From assembly GCA_964617955.1 (NCBI GenBank), contig CAZTXB010000014.1, positions 12,161 through 76,160 of the forward strand: a stretch of 64,000 nucleotides of DNA, read 5' to 3'. The position numbers were made by a program, and so were the translations under genes. The notes under the pieces were generated by a model. That model saw only the letters and a list, made by a program, of their open reading frames with translations. It searched no databases and was not told the origin of the DNA. Origin of the DNA: JABWCE01 sp964617955. GTDB taxonomy: Bacteria > Bacteroidota > Bacteroidia > NS11-12g > UBA9320. Positions 43,201 through 50,968 of this stretch are shown here, piece by piece (within the stretch, counting starts at the first letter, position 1; the number at the start of each line of letters is the position of its first letter).

Positions 43201-44739
43201 GGCAGCGACAGTGTGTTAAAAGTGGTGAATATTTTAAAAAAGCCCGATGCAATATTTAATTTAAAACAATACAAATGCAACTGGGAAATTGATTTGAAAA
43301 ACAGTTCTAAATCATACCGCTCCGTTAAGTGGAGTTTTGGTGATGGTAACTCCAGTACGGATAGCAATTTAACATCTTACACTTACAACAGTCCAGGGAA
43401 ATATAAATTGACCCTTTATGCCGACAATAATTACTGTTCGGACAGCATGACCAAAGAACTGGAAATTAAAATAAAGACCTATGTAAAAGCAGGTTTTGAG
43501 CCTGACACGCTTTTTTGCGGTCCAGGAACCGTAAAATTTAGAAATGTAGGAACAGGAGCTTATTTATGGGATTTTGGTGACTCTAAAACGTCTACTGACA
43601 CGAATCCTTCTAACTTTTATGCGAAAGAGGGGGTGTTTAGGGTAAAACTTGCTGTAAAAGACAGTTCAACTTGCAATGAGCAGGACAGCGCGTTTAGAAC
43701 GGTAGAAGTCATACCCATTCCTAAAGCCGATTTTAACCTAATCGTTCAACGATGTAGAAGTGAGGTTGAAGTTGAGAATAACAGTGTCAACCACCTCTAT
43801 TCGAATTGGCAATTTGGCGATGGGGCGTTAAGCACTTTAGAAAACCCAATATCACATGTTTATTCAAATACGGGAACTTACACCATCACCCTGAAAATAG
43901 CCCACAAAATATGTAAGGACAGTATTTCAAAAACATTTGAACTAAAACCTAAAACTTTTGTAATTGCCGGTTTCAAACCCGACACGGCCTTATGCGACCC
44001 GGGTGATGTGCAATTCCGAAACTTAAGTTCAGGATCCGGCTTGTATAGGTGGGATTTTGGAGAGGGTTCAACTTCCGCTTTGTTTGAGCCGATGCATCGC
44101 TTTAATCGAATTGGTCGTTTTATTACAAAACTTTTGGTTGAGGATACCAGTACCTGTAATTTAAAAGATTCTGCATTTAGAACCATTGACATAAACCCGC
44201 AAAGTCATGCCGCCTTTCATCTGAATGTCTCTGAATGTTTGAGTCATGTAGAGATTATAAATAACAGTGAAACTTTTCAAACAGTAGACTGGGATTTTGG
44301 AGATGGGGGTACCAGCCAAAAAGAGCATCCCGGGATTTACACCTACAAAGACTCGGGAAAATACCGCATCCGACTCATCACCGATGCGGGAAATGTTTGC
44401 CCTGATACTGCCTATTTCCTGGCTCATGTTACGGGTACTCCTGCCGATATTTTTTTGCCAATAAACGTGTTTACCCCTGATGGAGATGGCCTAAACGATT
44501 GCTTTCATTTCGGGGGTCGACTCAACCATTGCAGTGAAATAAAAATTTATATTTATGACCGATGGGGTCTTAAAATGTTTGAAACCGACGATTTCAACTC
44601 CTGCTGGAACGGTCGCATTTTCAATTCAGGCAGAGAGTGTCCCGAGGCTACTTATTTTTACTTATGCCACTACAAAGGGGAGTCAACATCTATCCAATCC
44701 AGGTTTTCCGGAACCGTAACGCTCATCCGAGGTAAGTAG
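40261..44739 (+). CDS. Giant secreted DUF7948/SBBP/PKD protein with CHU_C sorting domain
   Basis: 1,492 residues from ATG 40261 (a TTG four codons earlier is possible). Signal peptide (FLVFLALCPGFGFSQ). Residues about 25-230 match DUF7948 (SLAFVKNLGQFEPEVLF). A beta-propeller of SBBP repeats follows (LYATYVGGSDDEYPHSM, WSTYYGGNNADAIYSLEF, STYFGTAAYDQLYFLEID; about 250-700). Then eight PKD domains (about 755-1400) alternate as four pairs of two types, with FKPDxxLCGP and WDFGDG cores. The last ~85 residues are CHU_C (NVFTPDGDGLNDCFHF, YDRWGLKMFET, CWNGR). Exported by T9SS and probably on the cell surface; adhesion or gliding is a guess. The TAG stop shares its last base with a mobile element. 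Confidence 0.92.
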   Translation: MPKGSNILFLVFLALCPGFGFSQSDASLAFVKNLGQFEPEVLFRVQLHHGYIYLEKNGITFKLFEEQDYNEHHRHLSHDIEKEETAMRGHSFQYRFLNSMPLAIEGLEPFQEKHNYFLGNDKKKWASHVPLFSEVVYKNIYPSIDLKIFSQFGRLKYEWEVNPGAQIKDISIEIIGLDSLSVKENNLLLYTSIGCFPDKNLWVWQKPNKELNARQLVASQYRITHNVVSYFLPEGYDQTLPLIIDPVLVFSTYSGSKGDNFGFTATYDARGNLYAGGITDNTHGEYPVTKGAFQDSCHKGYGGTGGRGRPPVNLPCDITISKYDSSGKNLLYATYVGGSDDEYPHSMVVNSKNELMVFGTSYSFNFPMLASGYDTSHHRDTGSIIDTDIVVFILSEKGDSLKGSTFFGGSKNDGLTNSALRYNYADDFRGEVLTDKSDNIFVVSNTNSPKLPMIKSIKDTLEGVSDGICLKFSKGLDQLLWSTYYGGNNADAIYSLEFDQDENIYIGGGTSSTNLPKSTGSFGSSNHGGIDGFVASFKKDSFSLKQSTYFGTAAYDQLYFLEIDKLGKIYATGQTEGNITASYGTYNNRQNAGQFIFICDDSLKRIHKQTVFGSMTNKPNFSPSAFLVDSCGSIYISGWGLTSGLPITSNALQSSTDGQDFYLAVFAKNISSLLFGTFFGGNKSQDHVDGGTSRFDKKGIIYQSVCSSCPGTPGSTLNDFPTTSSAAFPKNVSWRCSNAAFKIDFQINNVVKAKFKPDSILCGPADIQFSNQSIGNGRYFWSFGDGQTSTALVPKHSYADTGKYTIQLIAIDSNACNFSDTAIRKIQVLQKPTALFTAVVSKCFNQVEITHKSKDFTTLHWNYGDGNQDQVQSPNPRVYKYDTGSYRLSLITDANKFCKDSMSLNLKINEIKYVKALFKPDTTLCGPARVQFKNYSDSSATYFWDFGDDSTSSAKNPLHSFPSTGQYHIKLIVTDSNSCNGSDSVLKVVNILKKPDAIFNLKQYKCNWEIDLKNSSKSYRSVKWSFGDGNSSTDSNLTSYTYNSPGKYKLTLYADNNYCSDSMTKELEIKIKTYVKAGFEPDTLFCGPGTVKFRNVGTGAYLWDFGDSKTSTDTNPSNFYAKEGVFRVKLAVKDSSTCNEQDSAFRTVEVIPIPKADFNLIVQRCRSEVEVENNSVNHLYSNWQFGDGALSTLENPISHVYSNTGTYTITLKIAHKICKDSISKTFELKPKTFVIAGFKPDTALCDPGDVQFRNLSSGSGLYRWDFGEGSTSALFEPMHRFNRIGRFITKLLVEDTSTCNLKDSAFRTIDINPQSHAAFHLNVSECLSHVEIINNSETFQTVDWDFGDGGTSQKEHPGIYTYKDSGKYRIRLITDAGNVCPDTAYFLAHVTGTPADIFLPINVFTPDGDGLNDCFHFGGRLNHCSEIKIYIYDRWGLKMFETDDFNSCWNGRIFNSGRECPEATYFYLCHYKGESTSIQSRFSGTVTLIRGK
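44733..44738 (+). repeat. Target-site duplication TAAGTA, left copy
   Basis: Six bases immediately before the left terminal inverted repeat, matching the six bases after the right end (44975-44980). It overlaps the stop codon region of the upstream gene. Confidence 0.8.
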
Positions 44740-44974
44740 GGCCTGCTGAAAAAGTTCAGTGTGCGTGCAGGACGAGGCGGCAAAGCGCAGATGTACTTTG
44801 ACGTACCTCAAGCTGCAGCCGCCGAAGTGATGCATGTGCAATGAACTAACGACTTTATGAAGGAATTTGATGCATGACATTTTCATACTTTACTGATTTT
44901 ATCGTGCATTAATAGAAATAGAAGCTAATGTGAACCTAATCATATCAAGCTTTGAAGTGTTTTTCAGCAGGCCC
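44739..44974 (+). mobile_element. Miniature inverted-repeat transposable element (MITE-like), 236 bp
   Basis: GGGCCTGCTGAAAAA (44739-44753) is the exact inverse of TTTTTCAGCAGGCCC (44960-44974), a 15-bp terminal inverted repeat. The element is flanked by a 6-bp direct repeat TAAGTA. No ORF fits a transposase. The left half (44754-44846) can fold into a long imperfect hairpin around the perfect arms GGCGGC (44776-44781) and GCCGCC (44818-44823), with outer arms GTTCA / TGAAC. So it is non-autonomous and would need a transposase from elsewhere. I cannot name the IS family. No second copy is visible in the window. Confidence 0.82.
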
Positions 44975-44980
44975 TAAGTA
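44975..44980 (+). repeat. Target-site duplication TAAGTA, right copy
   Basis: Six bases directly after the right terminal inverted repeat, identical to 44733-44738. Confidence 0.8.
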
Positions 44981-45016
44981 AAGTGCACCTTGGATTGATC
45001 AGCTACTTTTTGTAAA

Positions 45017-45658
45017 TCATTTTACAATCATGGTTTCTTCAAAAAATTTCACTTCCCCAGTGATGATATCATGCACTCCACCTACAATTCCAATTTCGCC
45101 GTTTTCAATCATGCTCTTCAAAATCGGGCTCCTTTCGGTAATCGCCTTAAGTGCCCTGTTCACGTTGATACCGGTCACTTTGTCAACGAAGGCCTCGTTA
45201 TTTGAGTTTCTATTTTCCTTTACCGTGGTTTCATCATCAACAGCAGGTCTGATTTTTGAAAGCAGTGAAGTTAAATTACCCATCTCCACGTGATCACAAG
45301 CTCCTTTAACGGCCCCACATCGGTTGTGGCCCATAATGGCTATAATTTTTGAGCCGGCTACCTTACAGGCAAATTCCATACTCCCTAAAATATCCTCATT
45401 GATAATGTTGCCGGCAATACGAATACTGAATATATCGCCAAGGCCCTGATCAAAAATTAACTCCGCCGAAGTACGGCTATCGATACAACTTAATATCACC
45501 GCAAAGGGATGTTGCCCATCTGACGTTTCGTTGGCTTGTTGCAAAAGATTGCGGTTTAATTTTAAGTTATTGACAAATCGCTTGTTTCCATCCTTTAATA
45601 ATTGGAGTGCCATGGACGGAGTAATGGCTGCTTGCATTTCTTTTGTGAGCGTTTTCAT
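45017..45658 (-). CDS. can: Beta-class carbonic anhydrase
   Basis: 213 residues. Zinc ligands Cys58 (CIDSR, with Asp60 and Arg62), His111 and Cys114 (HNRC) are all present, as are SAELIFDQGLGDIFSIRIAGN and GSMEFACKV. Interconverts CO2 and bicarbonate. There is no signal peptide in this reading, so it is likely cytoplasmic. Gene order SulP then carbonic anhydrase, 19 bases apart, suggests a bicarbonate uptake and use unit. Confidence 0.94.
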   Translation of the reverse strand: MKTLTKEMQAAITPSMALQLLKDGNKRFVNNLKLNRNLLQQANETSDGQHPFAVILSCIDSRTSAELIFDQGLGDIFSIRIAGNIINEDILGSMEFACKVAGSKIIAIMGHNRCGAVKGACDHVEMGNLTSLLSKIRPAVDDETTVKENRNSNNEAFVDKVTGINVNRALKAITERSPILKSMIENGEIGIVGGVHDIITGEVKFFEETMIVK

Positions 45659-45677
45659 TATAGCTGTTTTTTTTTAT

Positions 45678-47222
45678 TTAGTTTTCAATAGGAGTAATTC
45701 CGATTAGGCTTACCTCTATGCCATTGGTTTTTGCATTTATTTGATAGTTCTGAAATATTTCGACCACGTCGTAATGAATACTTCTCGATTTACTTCCATC
45801 GATAATCACTTTTGAATTTGCAGGGATAGTATTCAACATCGCCAGAATGCTTCCTTTGTTGAGAAAAGAAACCTCCTCCGACAGTTGAATAATATGTTCA
45901 CTGCCTTCCTGAGCCTCTTCCTTGATTTGGTGAAATGGATTCAAGAAATTGTTTCTTAACAAATAAAAAATGGCTATAACCATCCCAATGCCAATACCTT
46001 TAAGCAAATCGGTAAGTAAAATAGCGACTACGGTGACTACAAAAGGTACAAATTGTTCCCATCCGAGTTTATACATTTGTTTAAAGAGGGAAGGTTTAGC
46101 CAATTTATATCCCACTATAAATAATATAGAAGCCAGGGTGGCTAATGGAATCATATTGAGAACTGCTGGTAAAAGTATGGCTGAGATGAGAAGAAATACA
46201 CCATGTAAAATGGCCGATAATTTGGTTTTGCCTCCAAAGGTTATGTTGGCACTGCTGCGCACAATGACCTGTGTAATAGGCAAACCGCCGATCATCCCTG
46301 ATAAAATATTTCCAACCCCTTGCGCTTTGAGTTCCCTGTTGGTTGGAGTAACTCTTTTGTCAGGGTCAAGCTTATCGGTAGCCTCTACACAAAGCAAGGT
46401 TTCCAAACTGGCAACCAATGCAATGACCAATGCCAATAAATAGACATCAGGATTGCTCAGTGCGCTGAAATTTGGAAGAGTGAATTGCCCCAGAAATTCT
46501 CCGAAACTATGTGCTTCCGGAATATTTACGGTTTGCTTTCTGTTCAATGAAAAGGGTAACCATCCCTTCTGAAAAGTGTAATTCAGGACTATGCCGGTAA
46601 ATACTGCCACTAACGGCCCATTGAGCATACTAAATACTTTATGCTTTTTGGCAAGTACCAGATCCCAAAGCAGCAGAATGCCTAAAGACACAAAGGTCAC
46701 TAAAATGGCACCGGGAGTGATATATCTGAGCATATTATACAGTTCTGAAAAGGTGTTTTGCCCATCGATTTGAGCAAAGGCATCGTCTCCTTCAAAATCT
46801 AAATCATAACCTACTGCATGTGGCATTTGCTTAAAAATAATGAGCAATCCAATACCGGTAAGCATTCCCTTAATTACAGAAGAAGGGAAATAATAAGCAA
46901 TGATGCCTAGTTTTAAATAACCGGAAATGAGTTGAATAACGCCGGCCAATACAACAGCCAACAAAAAGGATTCCCATGAACCACCAAGTGTTGCTACAGC
47001 ATTGAGCACAATAACCGCAAGCCCGGCAGCCGGACCACTGACCCCCAGGGGTGAACCACTTACCGAACCAACGACCATTCCCCCGATAACACCAGCAATA
47101 ATTCCTGCGAACAAAGGTGCACCTGAAGCCAGGGCTATTCCCAAACACAGAGGTACTGCTACAAAAAATACAATGATACTAGCCGGTAAATCGCTTTTAA
47201 TTTCCTTGAATAATTTTTTCAC
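45678..47222 (-). CDS. SulP-family anion transporter with STAS domain (probable bicarbonate transporter)
   Basis: 514 residues from GTG 47222. N-terminal signature KSDLPASIIVFFVAVPLCLG, about a dozen transmembrane helices (to about 405), then a cytoplasmic STAS domain (about 430-514; GSKVIIDGSKSRSIHYDVVEI). SulP proteins carry sulfate, bicarbonate or other anions, often with Na+. Substrate assignment here rests on the adjacent carbonic anhydrase, an arrangement well known for bicarbonate uptake. Divergent from a TetR gene with a shared regulatory palindrome. Confidence 0.93.
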   Translation of the reverse strand: MKKLFKEIKSDLPASIIVFFVAVPLCLGIALASGAPLFAGIIAGVIGGMVVGSVSGSPLGVSGPAAGLAVIVLNAVATLGGSWESFLLAVVLAGVIQLISGYLKLGIIAYYFPSSVIKGMLTGIGLLIIFKQMPHAVGYDLDFEGDDAFAQIDGQNTFSELYNMLRYITPGAILVTFVSLGILLLWDLVLAKKHKVFSMLNGPLVAVFTGIVLNYTFQKGWLPFSLNRKQTVNIPEAHSFGEFLGQFTLPNFSALSNPDVYLLALVIALVASLETLLCVEATDKLDPDKRVTPTNRELKAQGVGNILSGMIGGLPITQVIVRSSANITFGGKTKLSAILHGVFLLISAILLPAVLNMIPLATLASILFIVGYKLAKPSLFKQMYKLGWEQFVPFVVTVVAILLTDLLKGIGIGMVIAIFYLLRNNFLNPFHQIKEEAQEGSEHIIQLSEEVSFLNKGSILAMLNTIPANSKVIIDGSKSRSIHYDVVEIFQNYQINAKTNGIEVSLIGITPIEN

Positions 47223-47241
47223 GTGTTAAAAATATTTTGCG

Positions 47242-47249
47242 CAAAAATA
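47242..47249 (-). promoter_or_regulatory. Promoter -7 box of the SulP-carbonic anhydrase operon
   Basis: The minus strand reads TATTTTTG, matching TAnnTTTG, 20 bases before the GTG at 47222. Its -33 region coincides with the palindrome at 47268-47280. Confidence 0.55.
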
Positions 47250-47267
47250 GTAAAAGTATTTTTAATG

Positions 47268-47280
47268 ATAGTATTACTAT
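47268..47280 (+). promoter_or_regulatory. Palindrome between divergent SulP and TetR genes, candidate operator
   Basis: ATAGTA-T-TACTAT is a perfect 13-base palindrome. It overlaps the -33 region of both divergent promoters, the place expected for a TetR operator that would block both. TetR sites are usually palindromes of 12-20 bases. Confidence 0.5.
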
Positions 47281-47295
47281 TATAAATAAATATTC

Positions 47296-47303
47296 TACTT
47301 TTG
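47296..47303 (+). promoter_or_regulatory. Promoter -7 box of the TetR gene
   Basis: TACTTTTG matches TAnnTTTG, 14 bases before ATG 47318. Confidence 0.55.
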
Positions 47304-47317
47304 TGTATCATTAACCC

Positions 47318-47995
47318 ATGGAGTTACAGCTGAAAATACCTATGAACCATAGGCTATTTATTAGAGACCCTGAAGAAACAGAGTTGGGTAAAAAAATTAT
47401 TGAGCATAGTATTTTGCTTATTCACAAAATTGGATTTGAGGCATTTACTTTTAAAAAAGTTGCTGCCCAGATTAAAACGACTGAGGCGGGAATTTATAGG
47501 TATTTTGAAAATAAGCATCTCTTACTCATCTACCTTGTCGATTGGTATTGGAGTTGGCAAGCCTACCGATTAACCTATAACACAAAAAATTTAACCCAAA
47601 CCAAGGATAAGCTGTCTTGCGCCATTGCATTGTTATCCAGCCCGGTAATGGATGATATTGCCACCTCCCATATTAAGGAAAACTTGTTATATGATATCGT
47701 CATGGCCGAAGGGGCCAAATCATACCTCACAAGAAATGTAGCCCAATACAATGAGGCCAAACTGTTTAAGCCTTACAAGGATTTTTGTGGGAAGATCGCC
47801 GAAATCATAAGTGAATATAATCCCAACTATAAATTTCCGAGATCTTTGGCCTCTACCATCATTGAAATGGCACATTCCCAGTCATTTTATCAAAAAAATC
47901 TTCCATCATTAACTGATTTTGGAAATTCGAAAGATGAAGGAATCATTGCAAAATTTCTGGAAGAAATGGTGCTTGCCGCCATTAACAAGGCTTAA
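47318..47995 (+). CDS. TetR/AcrR-family transcriptional regulator
   Basis: 225 residues. The N-terminal DNA-binding domain (about 22-75) has the helix-turn-helix FKKVAAQIKTTEAGIYRYF, a clear TetR pattern. The C-terminal ligand/dimer domain is helical and not assignable. Its promoter is back to back with the SulP/carbonic anhydrase operon, so it probably controls those genes and itself. The effector may relate to inorganic carbon or pH, but this is inference. It converges on lpdA with a 2-base gap. Confidence 0.9.
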   Translation: MELQLKIPMNHRLFIRDPEETELGKKIIEHSILLIHKIGFEAFTFKKVAAQIKTTEAGIYRYFENKHLLLIYLVDWYWSWQAYRLTYNTKNLTQTKDKLSCAIALLSSPVMDDIATSHIKENLLYDIVMAEGAKSYLTRNVAQYNEAKLFKPYKDFCGKIAEIISEYNPNYKFPRSLASTIIEMAHSQSFYQKNLPSLTDFGNSKDEGIIAKFLEEMVLAAINKA

Positions 47996-47997
47996 TT

Positions 47998-49383
47998 CTA
48001 GAGGTGAATGACTTCACCGTAGGCTGCTGCTGTAGCTTCCATAATGGCCTCGCTCATGGTTGGGTGCGGATGCACCGACTTAATGATTTCTTGGCCGGTG
48101 GTTTCTAGTTTACGGGCAACTACCGCTTCAGCTATCATTTCCGTCACGTTGGCTCCTACCATATGGCAACCGAGCCATTCACCGTATTTGGCGTCAAATA
48201 TCACTTTTACAAACCCTTCTTTAGCACCAGCGGCACTGGCTTTGCCTGAAGCAGAGAATGGAAATTTACCCACCTTAATTTCATAACCCATTTCAATGGC
48301 TTGTTTTTCGGTATAACCCAAAGAAGCCACTTCAGGCCAGCAATAGGTACAACCCGGAATATTGTTATAATCAAGTGGTTCGGGATGGTGGCCCGCTATT
48401 TTTTCTACACAAATAATGCCTTCCGCGCTGGCCACGTGTGCCAAAGCCTGTCCAGGAACAATGTCGCCAATGGCATAAACACCGGCCACATTGGTTTGGT
48501 AAAACGGATCCACCAAAACCTTTCCTTTATCGGTTTTAATTCCAAGATTTTCGAGTCCTAAGTTTTCCAGGTTCGTTTGAACACCTGCTGCCATGAGCAC
48601 TATATCGCATTCACGGGTTTCTTCTCCTTTGGGGGTTTTTATTTTTACTGAGCATCCAGGGCCTGCAGTGTTCACTGATTCCACCGTTGATGAAGTAAGA
48701 ACTTCAATGCCTTTATTCTTAAAACTTTTCTCCATTGCCTTGCTCACCTCTTCGTCCTCTACAGGCAATATATTTGGCATAAATTCCACAAGGGTTACTT
48801 TGGTACCCATGCTGTTATAAAAATATGCAAACTCGCTCCCAATAGCTCCTGAGCCGATTACAATCATCGATTTGGGCAGCTCCGGTAAAACCATGGCTTC
48901 CCTGTATCCAATGATTTTCTTTCCGTCAATTTTAATATTGGGTAACTCGCGGCTTCTGGCTCCTGTGGCTAAAATAATGCTTTTGGCTTCATAGGTAAGT
49001 TTAGCACCGTTTGCCTCTACTTCAACTTTTCCTTTCCCTAAAATTTTACCAACGCCCTGAAGCACATTGATTTTATTTTTCTTCATTAAAAATTGAACGC
49101 CTTTGCTCATTCCTGCAGCTACTTTTCTGCTTCTTCCTATCACGGCGTCAAAATCCACCACCGAATCCACTACCGAAATACCATATTCTTCGGCGTGCTT
49201 AATGTATTCAAAAACCTGGGCCGATTTTAAAAGTGCTTTGGTAGGTATGCATCCCCAGTTAAGACATATTCCTCCAATTTCTGCTTTTTCAACAACAGCA
49301 ACACTCAGCCCTAGCTGAGAGGCTCTTATGGCAGCAACATAACCTCCCGGACCGCTTCCAATTATTATAATATCGAATGACAT
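47998..49383 (-). CDS. lpdA: Dihydrolipoyl dehydrogenase (E3)
   Basis: 461 residues. FAD-binding GSGPGGYVAAIRA (8-20), redox-active disulfide GGICLNWGCIPTKA (about 37-50), NAD-binding GSGAIGSEFAYFY, FAD motif YAIGDIVPG and the C-terminal active-site HPHPTMSEAIMEA with the catalytic His-Glu pair. The E3 enzyme of 2-oxoacid dehydrogenase and glycine-cleavage complexes re-oxidises dihydrolipoamide with NAD+. The E1 and E2 genes are not in this window. Confidence 0.95.
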   Translation of the reverse strand: MSFDIIIIGSGPGGYVAAIRASQLGLSVAVVEKAEIGGICLNWGCIPTKALLKSAQVFEYIKHAEEYGISVVDSVVDFDAVIGRSRKVAAGMSKGVQFLMKKNKINVLQGVGKILGKGKVEVEANGAKLTYEAKSIILATGARSRELPNIKIDGKKIIGYREAMVLPELPKSMIVIGSGAIGSEFAYFYNSMGTKVTLVEFMPNILPVEDEEVSKAMEKSFKNKGIEVLTSSTVESVNTAGPGCSVKIKTPKGEETRECDIVLMAAGVQTNLENLGLENLGIKTDKGKVLVDPFYQTNVAGVYAIGDIVPGQALAHVASAEGIICVEKIAGHHPEPLDYNNIPGCTYCWPEVASLGYTEKQAIEMGYEIKVGKFPFSASGKASAAGAKEGFVKVIFDAKYGEWLGCHMVGANVTEMIAEAVVARKLETTGQEIIKSVHPHPTMSEAIMEATAAAYGEVIHL

Positions 49384-49387
49384 GCTG

Positions 49388-49395
49388 CAAAGATA
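49388..49395 (-). promoter_or_regulatory. Promoter -7 box of lpdA
   Basis: The minus strand reads TATCTTTG, exact TAnnTTTG, only 4 bases before the ATG at 49383. With a start site 5-7 bases downstream, the mRNA would begin at or inside the start codon. Confidence 0.5.
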
Positions 49396-49510
49396 AAAGG
49401 AATTACCATTTAAGAATTTGAAATTTAAGTCGCTCCTTAAAATGTTCGGCTTGATTCACTTTTTGCCCTCTGTGTTAGAGAGTAATCAAAAAAAATCCAT
49501 CACACCAAAC

Positions 49511-50968
49511 TTACTCATTCTTAGAATCTCCGGGTGGATTATTAGGACGGTTGGGGTTTCCCGGGCGATTGTTGTTAGGACGATTTGGATTATTTGGACG
49601 GGTGTTGTTAGGCTGGTTGCCGCCATTGTTCCCATTTCGGTTTGGTCTGAAATTTTTGTTAGGGTTTGGGTTCGGATTCTGAACACGCGGATTTTCATTC
49701 CTTTCCTGATTTTGGGGTCTGTTATCCTGACGGTTGGGATGGTTTGGATTTGGAGGATTGGGTCTTTGATTTCTTTCAGGGTTTCGGTTTCCTGAGTTCT
49801 GATTTTTAGCGTTAAAGGGTCGGTTGCGGTCTCTGAAATTTCGGTCACCCTGTTTGTTTTTGCGATTCTTATCCTCGAGCCGAGTGATGCTGGAGTCTTC
49901 GAGCATGTCGTCGACCTTATAGGCTGTTTTCGACATAATTTCAGCTCCCAATGGCCTGTCTACCAGTGTTTCAGGTATTTCTCCTTTTTTATTTTTTTCA
50001 ATAATTTCATTCACTTTGGCTGCTTCAATCGGTATCCAATCTCCGGGTTTATCCTGATAAGAAAACCACATCATTTTTTTCAAAATATCCACTTTTTGAA
50101 GGGTGGCGGTACCTACCTTAGTTTTTACCGACACTTTCTCAGTACCCGGGAACTCGTCAAGAGACTCCATATAGGTATCGAGTTCATAATTAAGGCAACA
50201 TTTTAAGCGCCCACACTGGCCTGAAAGTTTGAGCATATTGATGCTGAGGTTTTGATATCTCGCAGCTGAAATATTCACGATCTTGTAGTCGGTAAGCCAG
50301 GTACTGCAGCACAACTCTCTTCCACACGAACCAATTCCACCCAAACGGCTGGCTTCTTCACGGTAGCTTATCTGACGCATTTCGATGCGGGTTTTAAAAT
50401 CGGCGGCATACCGTTTGATAAGCTCCCTAAAATCCACTCTTTCCTCTGCTGTATAAAAGAAAATCACTTTTTTTCCATCGGCCTGAAACTCAATATCGCT
50501 CAGTTTCATTTCTAATTTCAGCTCCAGTGCAATGGTTCTTGCCTTTTCAAGGGTTGAGGGTTCTTTGGCCTTAAACTCGGTATACTTTTCTTTGTCGGCC
50601 TCTGTAGCTATTCTATAAATTTTCTTGATAGCGGCATTGTCTTCGGTCATTTCGGCTTTGCGCAATTGCAAGCGCACCAGTTCACCGGTTAGCGAAACGT
50701 GCCCTATATCATGCCCTAAATCGCTTTCCACTACCACCGCATCTCCTGTGTAAAGTTCAAAATGGTTAACGTTTCTAAAAAATTCTTTTCGACTGCCTTT
50801 AAATCTGATTTCAATGATATCGAAAGGGGTATAGTTTTCGGGCAAATCGATATCCTTAAACCAGTCGTAGGTATTTAATTTATTGCAACCCGATGTGCCA
50901 CAGGTGCCGTTGCTTTTACACCCTTTTGGCGCCCCATCAGTTGTAGTTCCACATGATCCGCATCCCAT
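49511..50968 (-). CDS. ricT: RicT/PSP1-domain protein with long Asn/Pro/Arg-rich tail
   Basis: 485 residues. A Cys-rich start (MGCGSCGTTTDGAPKGC...CGTSGC), then the PSP1 domain (about 60-340) with LGHDIGHVSLTGELV, RIEMRQISYREEASRLGGIG and the Fe-S-type cysteines CGRELCCSTW and CGRLKCCLNYE. From about 375 the tail is low complexity (NRNPERNQRPNPPNPNHPN-like) and probably disordered, possibly RNA-binding. RicT in Firmicutes acts with RicA/RicF in RNA processing; in Bacteroidota it usually neighbours the delta' gene, as here. Downstream, lpdA is 127 bases away. Confidence 0.9.
   Translation of the reverse strand: MGCGSCGTTTDGAPKGCKSNGTCGTSGCNKLNTYDWFKDIDLPENYTPFDIIEIRFKGSRKEFFRNVNHFELYTGDAVVVESDLGHDIGHVSLTGELVRLQLRKAEMTEDNAAIKKIYRIATEADKEKYTEFKAKEPSTLEKARTIALELKLEMKLSDIEFQADGKKVIFFYTAEERVDFRELIKRYAADFKTRIEMRQISYREEASRLGGIGSCGRELCCSTWLTDYKIVNISAARYQNLSINMLKLSGQCGRLKCCLNYELDTYMESLDEFPGTEKVSVKTKVGTATLQKVDILKKMMWFSYQDKPGDWIPIEAAKVNEIIEKNKKGEIPETLVDRPLGAEIMSKTAYKVDDMLEDSSITRLEDKNRKNKQGDRNFRDRNRPFNAKNQNSGNRNPERNQRPNPPNPNHPNRQDNRPQNQERNENPRVQNPNPNPNKNFRPNRNGNNGGNQPNNTRPNNPNRPNNNRPGNPNRPNNPPGDSKNE

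Noticed and set aside
45970..46443. 157-codon plus-strand frame opposite the SulP gene
   Set aside because: Antisense to a well-supported transporter and without family features.
49418..49795. 125-codon plus-strand frame opposite the ricT tail
   Set aside because: A shadow of the Asn/Pro/Arg-rich low-complexity codons, giving an artificial hydrophobic translation.
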